In this document: positions 1-9,130 of the stretch, one piece after another
Layout: the number at the start of each line of letters is the position of its first letter
Position numbering within the stretch: position 1 is the stretch's first letter
From: Kyrpidia spormannii
GTDB taxonomy: Bacteria; Bacillota; Bacilli; Kyrpidiales; Kyrpidiaceae
Length of the DNA: 64,000 nt
NCBI RefSeq assembly: GCF_002804065.1
Contig: NZ_CP024955.1
Location: 434,001 to 498,000 of the forward strand
Direction of reading: 5' to 3'
The notes under the pieces: generated by a model
The model's database searches: none
Told to the model about the DNA's origin: nothing
Seen by the model: the letters and a program-made list of their open reading frames with translations, nothing else
Translations under genes and position numbers: made by a program

Positions 1-614
1 TCCAGGTGAAGGGCTTTGGCCAAACGCCCCAGAACCGTGAAAGCTGTGGCGATCCATTCTTCGTCTCTCATTCGCCGGAGAAGCCGGGGCAGATCCCGGG
101 CGTCAAAGCCACTCGTCCGTCCGCCGGCCGACTTTTGGCGGGTGTCCCGGCGGGCTCGGCGCCTCTTCCGCCCTCGGCGGGTCGCGCCCGCGCGACTGGG
201 GCCGGCCCGCCGCTTCGCCACGGGGATTCCCGCGATGCGCAGTTCAAGCTCGGGCCCCGGATGGCGGGCGTCCGGCCCACTGCCCGGCAGGGTCTCCTGG
301 GCAGTCGGGCTGCCGGATCCCTCCATAGCCGGTAGGAGCGGTTCGATCCCCAGGCCGGATCCCCCGCTGGTCGGTTCGGACCTCCCGTTCGTCGGTTCGG
401 GCGTCCCGTCCGCCCGCCGGGGTTCCCCGACCCGGAGTCGTATCCGGACAACCCCCCAGTACCACGTCGCGGACAAGCTTCCTTCTGAGGTTGTCCCGAC
501 CCGGCCGGCGGCCTGAAGGCGGCAGGGGCCGAGCAGGACGAAGACGAGCAAAATCACCGCCAGGGCAGCCACCGTCCAGGCGGCCCAGTGAACCATGGAC
601 AACAGCGCGGTCAT
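1..614 (-). CDS. DUF2953 domain protein (YtfI-like), 3' end cut off by window edge
   Basis: From an ATG at 614 the leftward frame stays open for 204 codons to the window edge, so the C-terminus is missing. The SD GGAGGAGGTC (630-621) lies six bases before the ATG. The protein starts with one membrane segment (AAWTVAALAVILLVFVLL, about residues 11-28). Next comes a short block (WYWGVVRIRLRV) typical of the start of DUF2953 proteins such as Bacillus YtfI, then about 110 residues of Pro/Gly/Arg-rich linker. A more ordered stretch resumes near the window edge (RMRDEEW, then LGRLAKALHL). Function is unknown; ytfI neighbours a spore gene (ytfJ) in Bacillus. The family call rests on pattern resemblance only. 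The anti-sigma gene ends 90 bases upstream on the same strand. Confidence 0.6.
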   Translation of the reverse strand, partial: MTALLSMVHWAAWTVAALAVILLVFVLLGPCRLQAAGRVGTTSEGSLSATWYWGVVRIRLRVGEPRRADGTPEPTNGRSEPTSGGSGLGIEPLLPAMEGSGSPTAQETLPGSGPDARHPGPELELRIAGIPVAKRRAGPSRAGATRRGRKRRRARRDTRQKSAGGRTSGFDARDLPRLLRRMRDEEWIATAFTVLGRLAKALHL

Positions 615-704
615 GTCTTGGACCTCCTCCGCCCCCCGGCGCCTTTGTGATCAGCTCCGAAGGCTGCCCGGCACTGCGGGCTGATCCGCCGGGCACCCCC
701 GTTT

Positions 705-1211
705 TTACCTTGGACGGGGAATCAGGCCCAGGAGCCTTCCGAGGCGGCCTTTTTTTCGCCTCCCCGTCTTGGGGGAATGTGATGCCCGGCCGGAGGAAGC
801 CGGGGGCCGGGTCAACAGGTGTGCCCCGGGGATATACTGCATCCCCGTCCATACCGGCCGCATGATCGCCGGCTGCGCTTTCAGCCAGAGAAGGGCGGCC
901 TGGCGGGCCGGGAGAGGGGAGGACCGCGGCGCGGACTCGCTCTCGCCGTGGGGCCCTGCTCCTGCGGTATCCCTCCGGACCTGTTCACGATGAGCTTTTA
1001 CGGCTGCCAGTACCTGCCGGCGCTGATAGACGAGTTCCGGGGCCGGCTCGACATCGGCGACCCGGTCCAACTCCATCCACAACAGTTTCAGCGCGGCGAG
1101 TTCCCGGCGGCACGTCGGGCAAATCGCCAAATGATGCTGCACCGCCGCCTCCGCCTCGGGCTCCAACTCCTGGTCCAAATACGCCTGCAACAACATCGGG
1201 TCGCATTCCAC
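705..1211 (-). CDS. Zinc-binding anti-sigma factor (zf-HC2 type)
   Basis: This 168-residue protein is encoded three bases after the ECF sigma gene, the usual place for the cognate anti-sigma factor. Residues 1-50 carry the ZAS/zf-HC2 signature H-x3-C-x2-C (HHLAICPTC) after an acidic helix (YLDQELEPEAEAAVQ); this domain sequesters the sigma factor. The C-terminal half has only a weakly hydrophobic patch (about residues 105-130) and a strongly basic tail (GRRKKGRLGRLLG), so I do not see a confident transmembrane helix. It may be a soluble or peripheral anti-sigma rather than a RIP-processed membrane one. The ATG is preceded by GGGAGGTG. The signal sensed is unknown. Confidence 0.75.
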   Translation of the reverse strand: MECDPMLLQAYLDQELEPEAEAAVQHHLAICPTCRRELAALKLLWMELDRVADVEPAPELVYQRRQVLAAVKAHREQVRRDTAGAGPHGESESAPRSSPLPARQAALLWLKAQPAIMRPVWTGMQYIPGAHLLTRPPASSGRASHSPKTGRRKKGRLGRLLGLIPRPR

Positions 1212-1214
1212 CTT

Positions 1215-1802
1215 TCACACCTCCCATCCGTAGAGCCGGGCGAGCTCCGCTTTCAGCCGGTTCCGGGCGCGAAACAGATAGGTTTTGACCGTGCCTACCG
1301 GGAGATCGGCGGCTTCGGCGATTTCTTGATAACTCATCCCCTCCTGGTGGCGGAGGGTGACCACCAGGCGATACACGGGAGGGAGCCGTCCCACGGCCTC
1401 CCAAATCCGGGCGCTCAGGTCCCGCCATTCCACTGCTGCCGCGGGGTCGTCCCCGGAGGTCAGGGTGTCCGCCAGAACGACCTGTTCCCCCAAGGCGTAT
1501 TCCAGGGAAAGGGGCTTTTCACCGGTTCCCGCCCGGGAGTCCCGGAGGTGGTTGAGTGAAAGGCGGACGGCCACCTGGCGCAGCCAGGGCTTGAAAGGTC
1601 TCCCGGGTTCAAACCGGTCCAGGTGCTGAAAAGCCCGGATGAAGGTCTCCTGGGTGAGATCCAGGGCGTCTTCCCGGTTGCCCGTCAGGCGAAAACACAG
1701 AGTGTAGACATATTTTTCATAGCGCCGCATTAACTCCCGATACCCCTCCTCCGCCCCCTCCCGGCAGAGGAGGATCAGCCGGCGGTCTTCTCCGGCGGGC
1801 AT
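1215..1802 (-). CDS. ECF-family RNA polymerase sigma factor (SigW-like)
   Basis: The 195-residue protein has region 2 (about 20-90, with YTLCFRLTGNREDALDLTQE, the core-binding and -10 region) and region 4 (about 125-190, with LPPVYRLVVTLRHQEGMSYQ and a helix-turn-helix ending in GTVKTYLFRARNRLK). That is the full ECF layout, without regions 1 and 3. It would direct RNA polymerase to stress-response promoters of the TGAAAC type. Its own upstream region holds such a promoter (1834-1862), so it is probably autoregulated. The anti-sigma gene follows at once. Sequence alone does not decide between the SigW, SigV and SigM groups. Confidence 0.88.
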   Translation of the reverse strand: MPAGEDRRLILLCREGAEEGYRELMRRYEKYVYTLCFRLTGNREDALDLTQETFIRAFQHLDRFEPGRPFKPWLRQVAVRLSLNHLRDSRAGTGEKPLSLEYALGEQVVLADTLTSGDDPAAAVEWRDLSARIWEAVGRLPPVYRLVVTLRHQEGMSYQEIAEAADLPVGTVKTYLFRARNRLKAELARLYGWEV

Positions 1803-1833
1803 CCGGCCCCACTCCCTTCCCTTCCATCCCCAC

Positions 1834-1862
1834 TATACCCGGCCCGTGGGTGCCGGGTTTCA
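1834..1862 (-). promoter_or_regulatory. ECF-type autoregulatory promoter of the sigma/anti-sigma operon
   Basis: Read leftward there is TGAAAC (1862-1857), a 17-base spacer, then GGTATA (1839-1834). The -35 is a perfect match to the AAC-type -35 of SigW/SigM-class sigma factors, and the -10 resembles CGTATA. The sigma gene's ATG is about 30 bases downstream. Assignment is by consensus only. Confidence 0.6.
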
Positions 1863-2345
1863 AGAAAACGCTCGGCTGCGAAAAATTTTGTCCACCGGCC
1901 TGGGCCGCCCGGTGGGGCGAGGGGACCTGTCCGCGGCAACGGCCGTTCACCGTCGCGGCACTGTGGCGCGCCAGCGCTTCACAGGAACCGACCACGCGGG
2001 CTTTTCGGTTCGATCCACCCGCTGGGGCGATGCGGCGGTGGTTTCTGGCCACGATGTGGAAATGTGATAGCTCTGGCGATGACAGCAAGTACAACGCAGG
2101 AAAGGTGGACGGCAGTGACGGGCAGCTCGCTCTTTTCTGCTCGAATTACGGCCGATGCAAAGCCGACTTAAGGAGAGCTCAAGAGGGAGGATGAGCGGGC
2201 GTTTTTGAGTAAGAATTTAATCGTGGAAAACAAAAGAACCTCCTGTCATTGGATTAACGGGAACAAATGGACATCGTACTGTCTGGATCAGCGGTTGCGT
2301 GTGCACAGCAGCTCCTCAAGCCTGGATTTCCCCTCCAGGCGGCGC
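1863..2345. other. Intergenic region with no supported gene
   Basis: About 480 bases separate the sigma-operon promoter from the end of sdpI. Several short frames are open here on both strands, but none has a ribosome site, a plausible composition or a recognisable domain. I found no transposon ends, RNA gene or long repeat. The right half (about 2050-2300) is less GC-rich than its surroundings, so it may be decayed coding DNA. Confidence 0.4.
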
Positions 2346-2371
2346 CAGGCGGGGACTGCCGCCCCCGCCTG
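2346..2371 (-). terminator. Hairpin downstream of sdpI, possible terminator
   Basis: CAGGCGGGG (2346-2354) and CCCCGCCTG (2363-2371) form a perfect nine-base-pair stem with an eight-base loop, 18 bases beyond the sdpI stop. No T tract follows on the leftward strand, so intrinsic termination is uncertain. Confidence 0.35.
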
Positions 2372-2388
2372 CTCGATTCCACCCCTTT

Positions 2389-3048
2389 TCACTGGCTGAT
2401 TCGCCGATAGACCACAAAGGAGTAGATGGTGGGGATAAGGGCCGCCGCCAGGGTTCCTGCGAGAAAGATCCACACGGCCAGGTCACCCGGCAGAAAGGCG
2501 CTCACAAAAGCCAGGAACCCCGCCGCCACCCACAGGGGGCCCGCCATACGATGGGTCCGGCGCCACACCTCCTCATTGGCCAGGGTCCAGGGGGTGCGAA
2601 TGCCGATGAAATAGTTAAATCGAATCCGTGCCATGAAATTGCCAAGCAGGATGAACACGACCCCGATGCCTCCCAGCACGATCAGCTGGATATTAAAACG
2701 CTGCCCGAGGTTGTAATAGATCAGGACCACGTCGATCCCCGAGAGAAATGCGGCCATGAGCAAGCGGAATGCCTGATAGAATCCGGAGAATTTCATGTAG
2801 TTTTCCCGTTTGGGGTCGATCCACATGGCCACCTTCATCAGGGCGGCGATTCCGAGATTGAGGCCGGCGGCCATCACCAGAAACCACCCCTTGCTCTGGA
2901 AACCGTTGGGCCGATTGTGAAGATCAAAATGCACCGCCAGTTGGTTCGGCAACTGGTCCCAGTACAGTCCTGCGATGATGAGGGGGATCAGGGCAATGAC
3001 CAGAATTGCCCAATCCACGCCAGTCCACTTGGCCTTGGCCTCACTCAT
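2389..3048 (-). CDS. sdpI: SdpI-family membrane protein (DUF1648 plus SdpI domain)
   Basis: This 219-residue integral membrane protein has about six hydrophobic segments. Residues 10-50 match the DUF1648 block ([20 protein letters not shown] followed by [18 protein letters not shown]), and the C-terminal half matches the SdpI domain ([20 protein letters not shown]). In Bacillus subtilis SdpI gives immunity to the killing peptide SdpC and, when occupied, titrates the repressor SdpR at the membrane. The gene overlaps the end of the ArsR-type repressor gene by eight bases, so the two are co-translated. The start at 3048 was chosen over an upstream in-frame ATG because it matches homologue length. 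No sdpABC-like toxin genes are in the window. Confidence 0.85.
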   Translation of the reverse strand: MSEAKAKWTGVDWAILVIALIPLIIAGLYWDQLPNQLAVHFDLHNRPNGFQSKGWFLVMAAGLNLGIAALMKVAMWIDPKRENYMKFSGFYQAFRLLMAAFLSGIDVVLIYYNLGQRFNIQLIVLGGIGVVFILLGNFMARIRFNYFIGIRTPWTLANEEVWRRTHRMAGPLWVAAGFLAFVSAFLPGDLAVWIFLAGTLAAALIPTIYSFVVYRRISQ

Positions 3049-3328
3049 GCGAATCCTTCTCCTTTCCCTCTTCCCGGCTGACCATCTCCAGCACCCACGC
3101 GAGAACATCCTGAAGCACGGTGGTGTTGAGGGAATAAATGATTTGTTGTCCCCGCCGCTCATCCAGGACCAGCCCGGCGTGCTTGAGGATGTTCAGATGG
3201 TGCGAAATGCTGGGTTTTGTCAACGAAAAATGATCGGCGATCTCCCCGGCCGTGAGGTCGCCTCCGCGCAACAGGCGCAAAATTTGCCGCCGGGTGGGGT
3301 CTGACAGCGCTTTGAACGCATCGTTCAT
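3041..3328 (-). CDS. sdpR: ArsR-family transcriptional repressor (SdpR-like)
   Basis: The 95-residue winged-helix protein opens with the ArsR-family start ([20 protein letters not shown]) and contains the recognition helix segment ([20 protein letters not shown]) and wing ([15 protein letters not shown]). It has no CxC metal site, which fits the SdpR subgroup rather than metal sensors. It should repress its own sdpR-sdpI operon, since a perfect inverted repeat lies between its promoter and its start. The ATG at 3328 is preferred; an in-frame GTG at 3340 would add four residues. Pairing with sdpI is the main evidence for the SdpR call. Confidence 0.85.
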   Translation of the reverse strand: MNDAFKALSDPTRRQILRLLRGGDLTAGEIADHFSLTKPSISHHLNILKHAGLVLDERRGQQIIYSLNTTVLQDVLAWVLEMVSREEGKEKDSHE

Positions 3329-3343
3329 CCCTCTCACCACTTT

Positions 3344-3361
3344 GATATTTTGATAAATATC
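3344..3361. promoter_or_regulatory. Operator palindrome of sdpR-sdpI
   Basis: GATATTT-TGAT-AAATATC is a perfect seven-base inverted repeat with a four-base centre. It covers the expected transcription start and leader just downstream of the -10, which is how ArsR-family repressors block transcription. Binding by this SdpR is inferred. Confidence 0.6.
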
Positions 3362-3368
3362 TAATTAA

Positions 3369-3397
3369 AGGATACCCGAGGACTGTGGTCTTGTCAA
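3369..3397 (-). promoter_or_regulatory. Sigma-A promoter of sdpR-sdpI
   Basis: Leftward, TTGACA (3397-3392), a 17-base spacer and TATCCT (3374-3369) match the sigma-A consensus with optimal spacing. The operator palindrome begins seven bases further downstream. Confidence 0.75.
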
Positions 3398-3595
3398 CGG
3401 GAAGGCGGCCAGTTTCCGGAGTGTCCCGTCCTTTCATTGCGCTACCAACGGGGGGTGCCCCCCCTGCTCCGCTATTGTTCCAATGAAGTGAAGATGGACC
3501 GGGAGGCGGCGCGCCGGTAGGTCCGGGATCGGCCGTCCTTTTTTATCGCTCTGGCGCAAACCCGGGTGTGGCTTCGGTACAACAGGGCGCGGTGA

Positions 3596-3630
3596 TTGCA
3601 ATTTTATACATGCGGATGTATAATCATTCA
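3596..3630 (+). promoter_or_regulatory. carA promoter overlapped by two ARG boxes
   Basis: A sigma-A promoter TTGCAA (3596-3601), 17 bases, TATAAT (3619-3624) is covered by two ARG-box-like sites: TGCAATTTTATACA (3597-3610) and TGTATAATCATTCA (3617-3630). Their centres are exactly 20 bases apart. The ArgR/AhrC consensus is TGAAT-W4-ATTCA, and paired boxes at this spacing bind one hexamer. Arginine repression of carAB-argF is the expected outcome. Confidence 0.7.
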
Positions 3631-3673
3631 CGATCATGTTGGCGGAAAGGTGCCGGGGAAGGAGAGGACGGCG

Positions 3674-4789
3674 GTGAAGGGGAGTTTAATCCTGGAGAAT
3701 GGGCGCGTGTTTACCGGGGAGATGCTGGGGCGGCCCGAGCGCCGGTACGGGGAAGTGGTGTTCAACACCGGGATGACGGGATATCAGGAGATCCTCACCG
3801 ATCCCTCCTATGCGGGTCAGATCGTGACGATGACCTATCCCCTGATCGGAAATTACGGGGTCAACGAGACCGATTTTGAATCCCGGAAGCCGTGGTTATC
3901 CGGGTTTGTGACGGCGGAGTTGTGCGATCGGCCGAGCCATCATGCTTCCCGGGAGACGGTGGACGCGTACCTGCGGCGCCAGGGGGTGGCGGCTCTCACC
4001 GGGGTGGACACCCGGGCTTTGGTGCGGACGATCCGCGACCAGGGGGCAATGAAGGGCTGGATTGTGCCCGGGGAGGCCATGGAGGCGGAGGGCGCCGTAA
4101 ACCCGAAGACGTCGGGGCACTCCTTGGCGTTTCCCGACCTGCCCCGGGACTGGGTGCGGCAGGTGACGGTGCCCGAGGCGTATACGGCTGCGCCGACGGG
4201 ACTGTTTCACGTGGTGGTGATGGATCTCGGAGCCAAAGGGCACATCGTCGACAGCTTGGCGCAGCTCGGATGCCGGGTGACGGTGGTGCCTTCCTTCTAT
4301 ACGTTTGAGCAGATCGCCGCCCTGGAACCGGACGGGGTGGTGTTATCCAATGGCCCCGGCGATCCCCGGGATGTGCCCGAAGTGGCCCGGGAGGCCAGGC
4401 GGGTGGCGGAGCGGTGGCCCACCTTCGGCATTTGCCTGGGGCACCAGGTGCTGGGTCTCGCCTTCGGGGCGAAGGTGGAGAAGTTGAAATTCGGCCACAG
4501 GGGGAGCAACCATCCGGTGAAGGACCTGCGCTCCGGCCGGGTGTGGATCACCCCCCAGAATCACGGGTACGCCCTGACCGAGGACGATTGGCCCGGGGAG
4601 CTCGAAGTGACCCACCGGCACGTCAACGACGGCACGGTGGAAGGGCTCCGGCACCGGGGGCTGCCGGTCTTTTCGGTGCAGTACCACCCCGAGGCCCATC
4701 CCGGGCCTGCGGATTCTTTTTACTTATTCGAGCAATTCATCGCTTTGATGGAAGAAGGCAAGGGGGTACACGCCATTTATGCCGGGTAA
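3674..4789 (+). CDS. carA: Carbamoyl-phosphate synthase small (glutaminase) subunit
   Basis: The 371-residue protein releases ammonia from glutamine and channels it to CarB for carbamoyl phosphate synthesis. The N-terminal small-subunit domain has [20 protein letters not shown]. The C-terminal class I glutamine amidotransferase domain has the nucleophile Cys254 in FGICLGHQ and the His-Glu pair in [11 protein letters not shown]. The GTG at 3674 follows GGAGAGG and was preferred over an upstream in-frame ATG that lacks a site. The gene overlaps carB by 11 bases and is followed by argF, and the promoter carries ARG boxes. It is therefore probably the arginine-regulated CPSase rather than the pyrimidine one. 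Confidence 0.95.
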   Translation: MKGSLILENGRVFTGEMLGRPERRYGEVVFNTGMTGYQEILTDPSYAGQIVTMTYPLIGNYGVNETDFESRKPWLSGFVTAELCDRPSHHASRETVDAYLRRQGVAALTGVDTRALVRTIRDQGAMKGWIVPGEAMEAEGAVNPKTSGHSLAFPDLPRDWVRQVTVPEAYTAAPTGLFHVVVMDLGAKGHIVDSLAQLGCRVTVVPSFYTFEQIAALEPDGVVLSNGPGDPRDVPEVAREARRVAERWPTFGICLGHQVLGLAFGAKVEKLKFGHRGSNHPVKDLRSGRVWITPQNHGYALTEDDWPGELEVTHRHVNDGTVEGLRHRGLPVFSVQYHPEAHPGPADSFYLFEQFIALMEEGKGVHAIYAG

Positions 4790-7700
4790 CGCACAGGCTG
4801 TGCTGCAGACGGCGTCCGCCGGTCCGCAGCGGGAGACGGAGAAGCAATCCCCGAGCCGGATCCTGGTCATCGGGTCCGGCCCCATTATCATCGGCCAGGC
4901 GGCGGAATTCGATTACGCGGGTACCCAGGCGTGCAAAGCCCTGCGGGAAGAGGGCTACCGGGTGATTCTCGTCAACAGCAACCCGGCCACCATCATGACC
5001 GACCTGGACATGGCCGATGTGGTCTACCTGGAACCCCTCACGCCCGAGTCCCTGGAAGCGATTATCGCCAAGGAGCGGCCCGAGGGTCTGCTTCCCACCC
5101 TCGGGGGCCAAACGGGGTTGAATCTGGCGGTGGCCCTGGCGGAGCGGGGCGTATTGGACCGCTACGGCGTGCGCCTCCTGGGGACGCCGCTGGCGTCGAT
5201 CCAAAAGGCGGAGGACCGGGAGCTTTTTAAAGAAACGATGGAGCGGATCGGCGAGCCGGTGCCCGAAAGCGCCATTGTCCACAATATGGAGGAAGGTCTG
5301 GCGTTTGTCGAGCAGATCGGCCTCCCGGTGATCCTCCGGCCGGCGTACACCCTGGGGGGCACAGGAGGGGGCATCGCCGAGACCCTGGAGGAGTTCAAGG
5401 CGATCCTGGTCCGGGGCCTGCGCCAGAGCCCCATCGGCCAGGTGCTGGTGGAGCGGAGCATCCGGGGTTGGAAAGAGATTGAATACGAAGTGATGCGGGA
5501 CGGCGCCGGCACCTGCATCACGGTCTGCAATATGGAAAATCTCGATCCGGTGGGGGTGCACACCGGGGACAGCATCGTGGTGGCCCCGTCCCAAACCCTG
5601 ACCGACCGGGAGTACCAAATGCTGCGCAGCGCAGCCCTGCGGATTATCGACGCCCTGGAGATCGAAGGCGGTTGCAACGTGCAATTCGCCCTGGATCCTC
5701 AAAGTGAACGATATTATGTGATCGAGGTCAACCCCCGGGTGAGCCGGTCCAGCGCCCTGGCCTCCAAGGCGACGGGCTACCCCATCGCCAAGATCGCGGC
5801 GAAAATCGCGGTGGGCAAGCGCCTGGATGAGATTCTCAACCCGGTGACGGGAACGACCTACGCGAGCTTCGAGCCGGCGCTGGATTATGTGGTGGTGAAG
5901 ATCCCCCGCTGGCCCTTCGATAAATTCCCCCAGGCCGATCGGCGGCTCGGGACGCAGATGAAAGCCACCGGTGAGGTGATGGCCCTGGGCCGCACTTTTG
6001 AGGCCGCGTTGCAGAAGGCGGTCCGCTCCCTGGACATCGGGGTGGAGGGCTTGGCGTGGCCCGACGGAGACCAGTGGTCTGACGGCGAGTTACAACAGCG
6101 CCTGGCGGGGGAGCCCGATGACCGGCGGATTTTTTACGTGGCGGAGGCCCTCCGGCGGGGGCACCCCGTGGATGAAGTGGCGGCCTGGACGGGAATCGAC
6201 CCGTGGTTCTTGTGGAAAATCCGCACCATCCTCAATGAGGAAGAGCATATGCTCCGGGAGGGATTCACCTCGCCGGAGCGGGCGCGGATCTGGAAGGCGA
6301 TGGGATTTTCTGACCGGCGAATCGCGGAGCTGACGGGACTGGACGTCAAGGAGGTGCGCCGGCGAAGAACCGCTTGGGGGATCCGGCCCAGTTACCTCGT
6401 GGTGGACACTTGCGCAGCGGAGTTCGCCTCCCGGACGCCCTATTACTATTCTACGTACCGGGGCGAGGACGAGGTGCGCGGAGGGACGGGTCCCAAGGCG
6501 CTGGTCCTCGGGTCCGGGCCGATCCGGATCGGGCAGGGGATTGAGTTCGACTATTGCTCCGTCCACGCCGTGTGGGCCCTGCGGCGGTTGGGGTTCGAGA
6601 CGGTGATCATCAACAACAACCCCGAGACGGTGTCCACAGATTTTGACACGGCGGACCGACTGTATTTTGAACCCCTGACGGCGGAAGATGTGCTGAACGT
6701 CATCGAGCGGGAGGGGATCGAGCAGATTTACGTCCAGTTCGGCGGCCAGACGGCCATCAATCTGGCGGCGGAGCTGGCTCGGTACGGCCTGTCGGTCTGC
6801 GGCACCCCGGTGGAATCCCTGGATGCGGCCGAAGACCGGGAGCGTTTTCGCCAACTTCTGGATCGGCTGGAGATTCCCCAGACCCGGGGCGGCACGGCTT
6901 TCGATGTCCCCGGGGCGAAGGCGATCGCCGAGGCGGTGGGATATCCGGTGGTGGTGCGGCCGTCCTATGTGATCGGCGGCCGGGCGATGGAAGTGTGTTG
7001 GGATGTCCGGGAGCTGGAAGCTTATATGTCCCGGGCGGCCCGGGTCACCCCGGACCACCCGGTGTTGGTGGACCACTATCTGCCGGGGAAAGAAGTGGAA
7101 GTGGACGCGATCTCCGACGGCCGGGATGTCCTGATCCCCGGGATTTTTGAGCACATCGAGCGGGCCGGCGTGCATTCCGGGGACAGTATGGCCGTCTATC
7201 CGGACCAGACTCTGACCCAGGACGAACGGGCCCAGATGATCCGGGCGACCGAGCGGATCGCCCGGGCCCTGGGGATCGTGGGACTGATGAACATTCAATT
7301 TGTGATTCTTGACGGCACGGTGTACGTGCTGGAAGTCAACCCCCGGGCATCCCGGACAGTCCCGATTCTGAGCAAAGTCACCGGCGTGCCCATGGTGGAA
7401 TTGGCGGTCCGGGTACAGCAGGGGGAGCGACTCAGCAAACTCGGCTGGGGGACGGGGCTTCGTCCCCCGGGCTCCCGGGTGGTGGTGAAAGCCCCGGTCT
7501 TCTCCTTCTCGAAAATGTCCGGTCTGGATATTCACCTGGGACCGGAGATGAAATCCACCGGGGAGGTCCTGGGGGTCGGGGAGAGCTTCGGAGAAGCCCT
7601 GGAAAAGGCTTTTACCGCCGCGGGGATCCAGGTGCAGGAGGGCGGCGGGGTGTTTGCCTCGGTGAGCGATCGGGAAAAGCCCCAGGTGATGGACGACCTG

Positions 7701-8021
7701 GTGGCTCTGGCGGAGCTCGGCTACACCCTGTTCGCCACGCCGGGTACGGCGGCCGCCCTGGAGGGGCGGGGGGTCCCGGTCCGGCGGGTGGAGAAAAATG
7801 TGGAGGCGGTGGCGGATCTGTTGCGCTCCGGCCGGGTGGGGCTGGTGATCAATCTGCCCACTCAAGGCCAGGACGCCCAGCGGTTCGGCTTTGCCCTGCG
7901 GCGGATGACGGTGGAGATGCGGGTCTCCTGCCTGACGGCCGGGGATACGGTTCGGGCCTTGGTGGAGGGCCTGCGGGCGAGGCGCCGGGAATCCGGCGTC
8001 CGGGTGCTGCCCTTGGAGTGA
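4779..8021 (+). CDS. carB: Carbamoyl-phosphate synthase large subunit
   Basis: The 1080-residue protein has the usual duplicated plan. A carboxyphosphate half has ATP-grasp motifs ([20 protein letters not shown] near residue 28, then [13 protein letters not shown]). An oligomerisation region spans about 420-550. A carbamoyl-phosphate half follows ([20 protein letters not shown], then [16 protein letters not shown]), and a C-terminal MGS-like allosteric domain ends the protein (about 945-1075). Both halves keep the catalytic E-x-N-P-R segments ([13 protein letters not shown] and [12 protein letters not shown]). The ATG at 4779 lies inside the end of carA, typical of translational coupling, and gives about 25 non-conserved N-terminal residues. 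It uses ammonia from CarA, bicarbonate and two ATP. Confidence 0.95.
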   Translation: MPGNAQAVLQTASAGPQRETEKQSPSRILVIGSGPIIIGQAAEFDYAGTQACKALREEGYRVILVNSNPATIMTDLDMADVVYLEPLTPESLEAIIAKERPEGLLPTLGGQTGLNLAVALAERGVLDRYGVRLLGTPLASIQKAEDRELFKETMERIGEPVPESAIVHNMEEGLAFVEQIGLPVILRPAYTLGGTGGGIAETLEEFKAILVRGLRQSPIGQVLVERSIRGWKEIEYEVMRDGAGTCITVCNMENLDPVGVHTGDSIVVAPSQTLTDREYQMLRSAALRIIDALEIEGGCNVQFALDPQSERYYVIEVNPRVSRSSALASKATGYPIAKIAAKIAVGKRLDEILNPVTGTTYASFEPALDYVVVKIPRWPFDKFPQADRRLGTQMKATGEVMALGRTFEAALQKAVRSLDIGVEGLAWPDGDQWSDGELQQRLAGEPDDRRIFYVAEALRRGHPVDEVAAWTGIDPWFLWKIRTILNEEEHMLREGFTSPERARIWKAMGFSDRRIAELTGLDVKEVRRRRTAWGIRPSYLVVDTCAAEFASRTPYYYSTYRGEDEVRGGTGPKALVLGSGPIRIGQGIEFDYCSVHAVWALRRLGFETVIINNNPETVSTDFDTADRLYFEPLTAEDVLNVIEREGIEQIYVQFGGQTAINLAAELARYGLSVCGTPVESLDAAEDRERFRQLLDRLEIPQTRGGTAFDVPGAKAIAEAVGYPVVVRPSYVIGGRAMEVCWDVRELEAYMSRAARVTPDHPVLVDHYLPGKEVEVDAISDGRDVLIPGIFEHIERAGVHSGDSMAVYPDQTLTQDERAQMIRATERIARALGIVGLMNIQFVILDGTVYVLEVNPRASRTVPILSKVTGVPMVELAVRVQQGERLSKLGWGTGLRPPGSRVVVKAPVFSFSKMSGLDIHLGPEMKSTGEVLGVGESFGEALEKAFTAAGIQVQEGGGVFASVSDREKPQVMDDLVALAELGYTLFATPGTAAALEGRGVPVRRVEKNVEAVADLLRSGRVGLVINLPTQGQDAQRFGFALRRMTVEMRVSCLTAGDTVRALVEGLRARRRESGVRVLPLE

Positions 8022-8086
8022 TCCCCGGGCCGGGATTCGGATGCCTGGCCGGGATGGGCATGGGACCGAGGCGATGCGGAAGTGAG

Positions 8087-8137
8087 CCCGGGTCCGGGGG
8101 CGGCCGGTCGGGTGTCCCGGCCGCCCCCGGACCCGGG
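8087..8137. repeat. Perfect 19-bp inverted repeat between carB and argF
   Basis: CCCGGGTCCGGGGGCGGCC (8087-8105) pairs perfectly with 8119-8137 around a 13-base loop. It fills the only sizeable gap in the carA-carB-argF unit. No T tract follows, so it is not a standard intrinsic terminator. It may stabilise or process the mRNA, or reduce read-through into argF. Confidence 0.6.
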
Positions 8138-8173
8138 TGGGATCCATAGAGATGACGGGGAGGAGACGAGGGG

Positions 8174-9130
8174 ATGGCGGAAGGGACGATCGATCTGCGA
8201 GGGCGGGATTTTCTCGATCTGGCAGATTTTACCCCGGAGGAGCTGCGGGGCTTGCTCCGGTTGGCGGCGGTGCTGAAAGAGAAACAAAAGGCCGGGGAGC
8301 GGGTCCAACCCCTCATGGGGAAAACGTTGGGGATGATTTTTGAAAAATCCTCCACTCGCACCCGGGTCTCCTTCGAGGTGGGGATGGTGCAACTCGGGGG
8401 CCACGCGCTGTTTTTGTCCTCCCGGGACACCCAGCTGGGCCGGGGCGAACCCATTCCGGATACGGCCCGGGTGCTGTCCCGATATGTGGACGGGATCATG
8501 ATCCGGACCTTCAGTCACGAGTCGGTGCGGGAGTTGGCGGAGTACGCCACGGTGCCGGTCATCAACGGCCTCACCGACCTGCACCACCCCTGCCAGGTGC
8601 TGGCCGATGCCATGACGATCCTTGAGCACAAGGGCCGCCTGGAAGGCGTGACGGTGGCCTATGTGGGGGATGGCAACAATATGGCCAACTCCTGGCTGGT
8701 GGGGGCGCCCCTTTTTGGCATGAACCTGCGGGTGGCGACCCCCCCGGGCTACGAGTGCGACTCCGGGGTGGTGGACCGGGCCAAGGAGTTGGCGGCCCGG
8801 GCGGGGACGGAGATCAGCCTGGTGCACGACCCCCGGGAAGCGGTGGCCGGGGCGGACGTGATCTACACGGACGTGTGGGCCAGCATGGGCCAGGAGGCCG
8901 AGCGGGAAGAGCGGCTGCGCGCCTTTGCCGGGTTCGGGGTGACGGTGGCCTTGGCCGCCCAGGCGGCGCCGGATTACCTGTTTATGCACTGCCTGCCCGC
9001 CCATCGGGGGGAAGAGGTCGCCGCCGAGGTGATCGATGGGCCGCATTCGGTGATTTTTGACGAGGCGGAGAACCGGCTGCACGCTCAGAAGGCGATTCTG
9101 GTGGCCACCATGGCCGGTCGGCTTGCATAA
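8174..9130 (+). CDS. argF: Ornithine carbamoyltransferase
   Basis: The 318-residue enzyme makes citrulline from ornithine and carbamoyl phosphate in the cytoplasm. The carbamoyl-phosphate site STRTR is at residues 60-64, HPCQ at 138-141, and the ornithine-loop Cys in MHCLPAHRGEE at 271-281. HCLP rather than an aspartate-loop motif separates it from aspartate transcarbamylase. It lies downstream of carAB after a strong RNA hairpin. Its last codons contain the -35 of the argG promoter. A catabolic (arcB) role is less likely given the carAB and argGH neighbours. Confidence 0.95.
   Translation: MAEGTIDLRGRDFLDLADFTPEELRGLLRLAAVLKEKQKAGERVQPLMGKTLGMIFEKSSTRTRVSFEVGMVQLGGHALFLSSRDTQLGRGEPIPDTARVLSRYVDGIMIRTFSHESVRELAEYATVPVINGLTDLHHPCQVLADAMTILEHKGRLEGVTVAYVGDGNNMANSWLVGAPLFGMNLRVATPPGYECDSGVVDRAKELAARAGTEISLVHDPREAVAGADVIYTDVWASMGQEAEREERLRAFAGFGVTVALAAQAAPDYLFMHCLPAHRGEEVAAEVIDGPHSVIFDEAENRLHAQKAILVATMAGRLA

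Noticed and set aside
1850-2194. 114-codon frame in the gap before sdpI
   Set aside because: No ribosome site, no recognisable fold, and cysteine/tryptophan-rich random-looking composition.
3398-3595. GGGGGG-TG-CCCCCC and CGGCCG-T6 hairpins between sdpR and carA as terminators
   Set aside because: Stems are short or lack a run of Ts directly after the stem, and no gene ends here on either strand.
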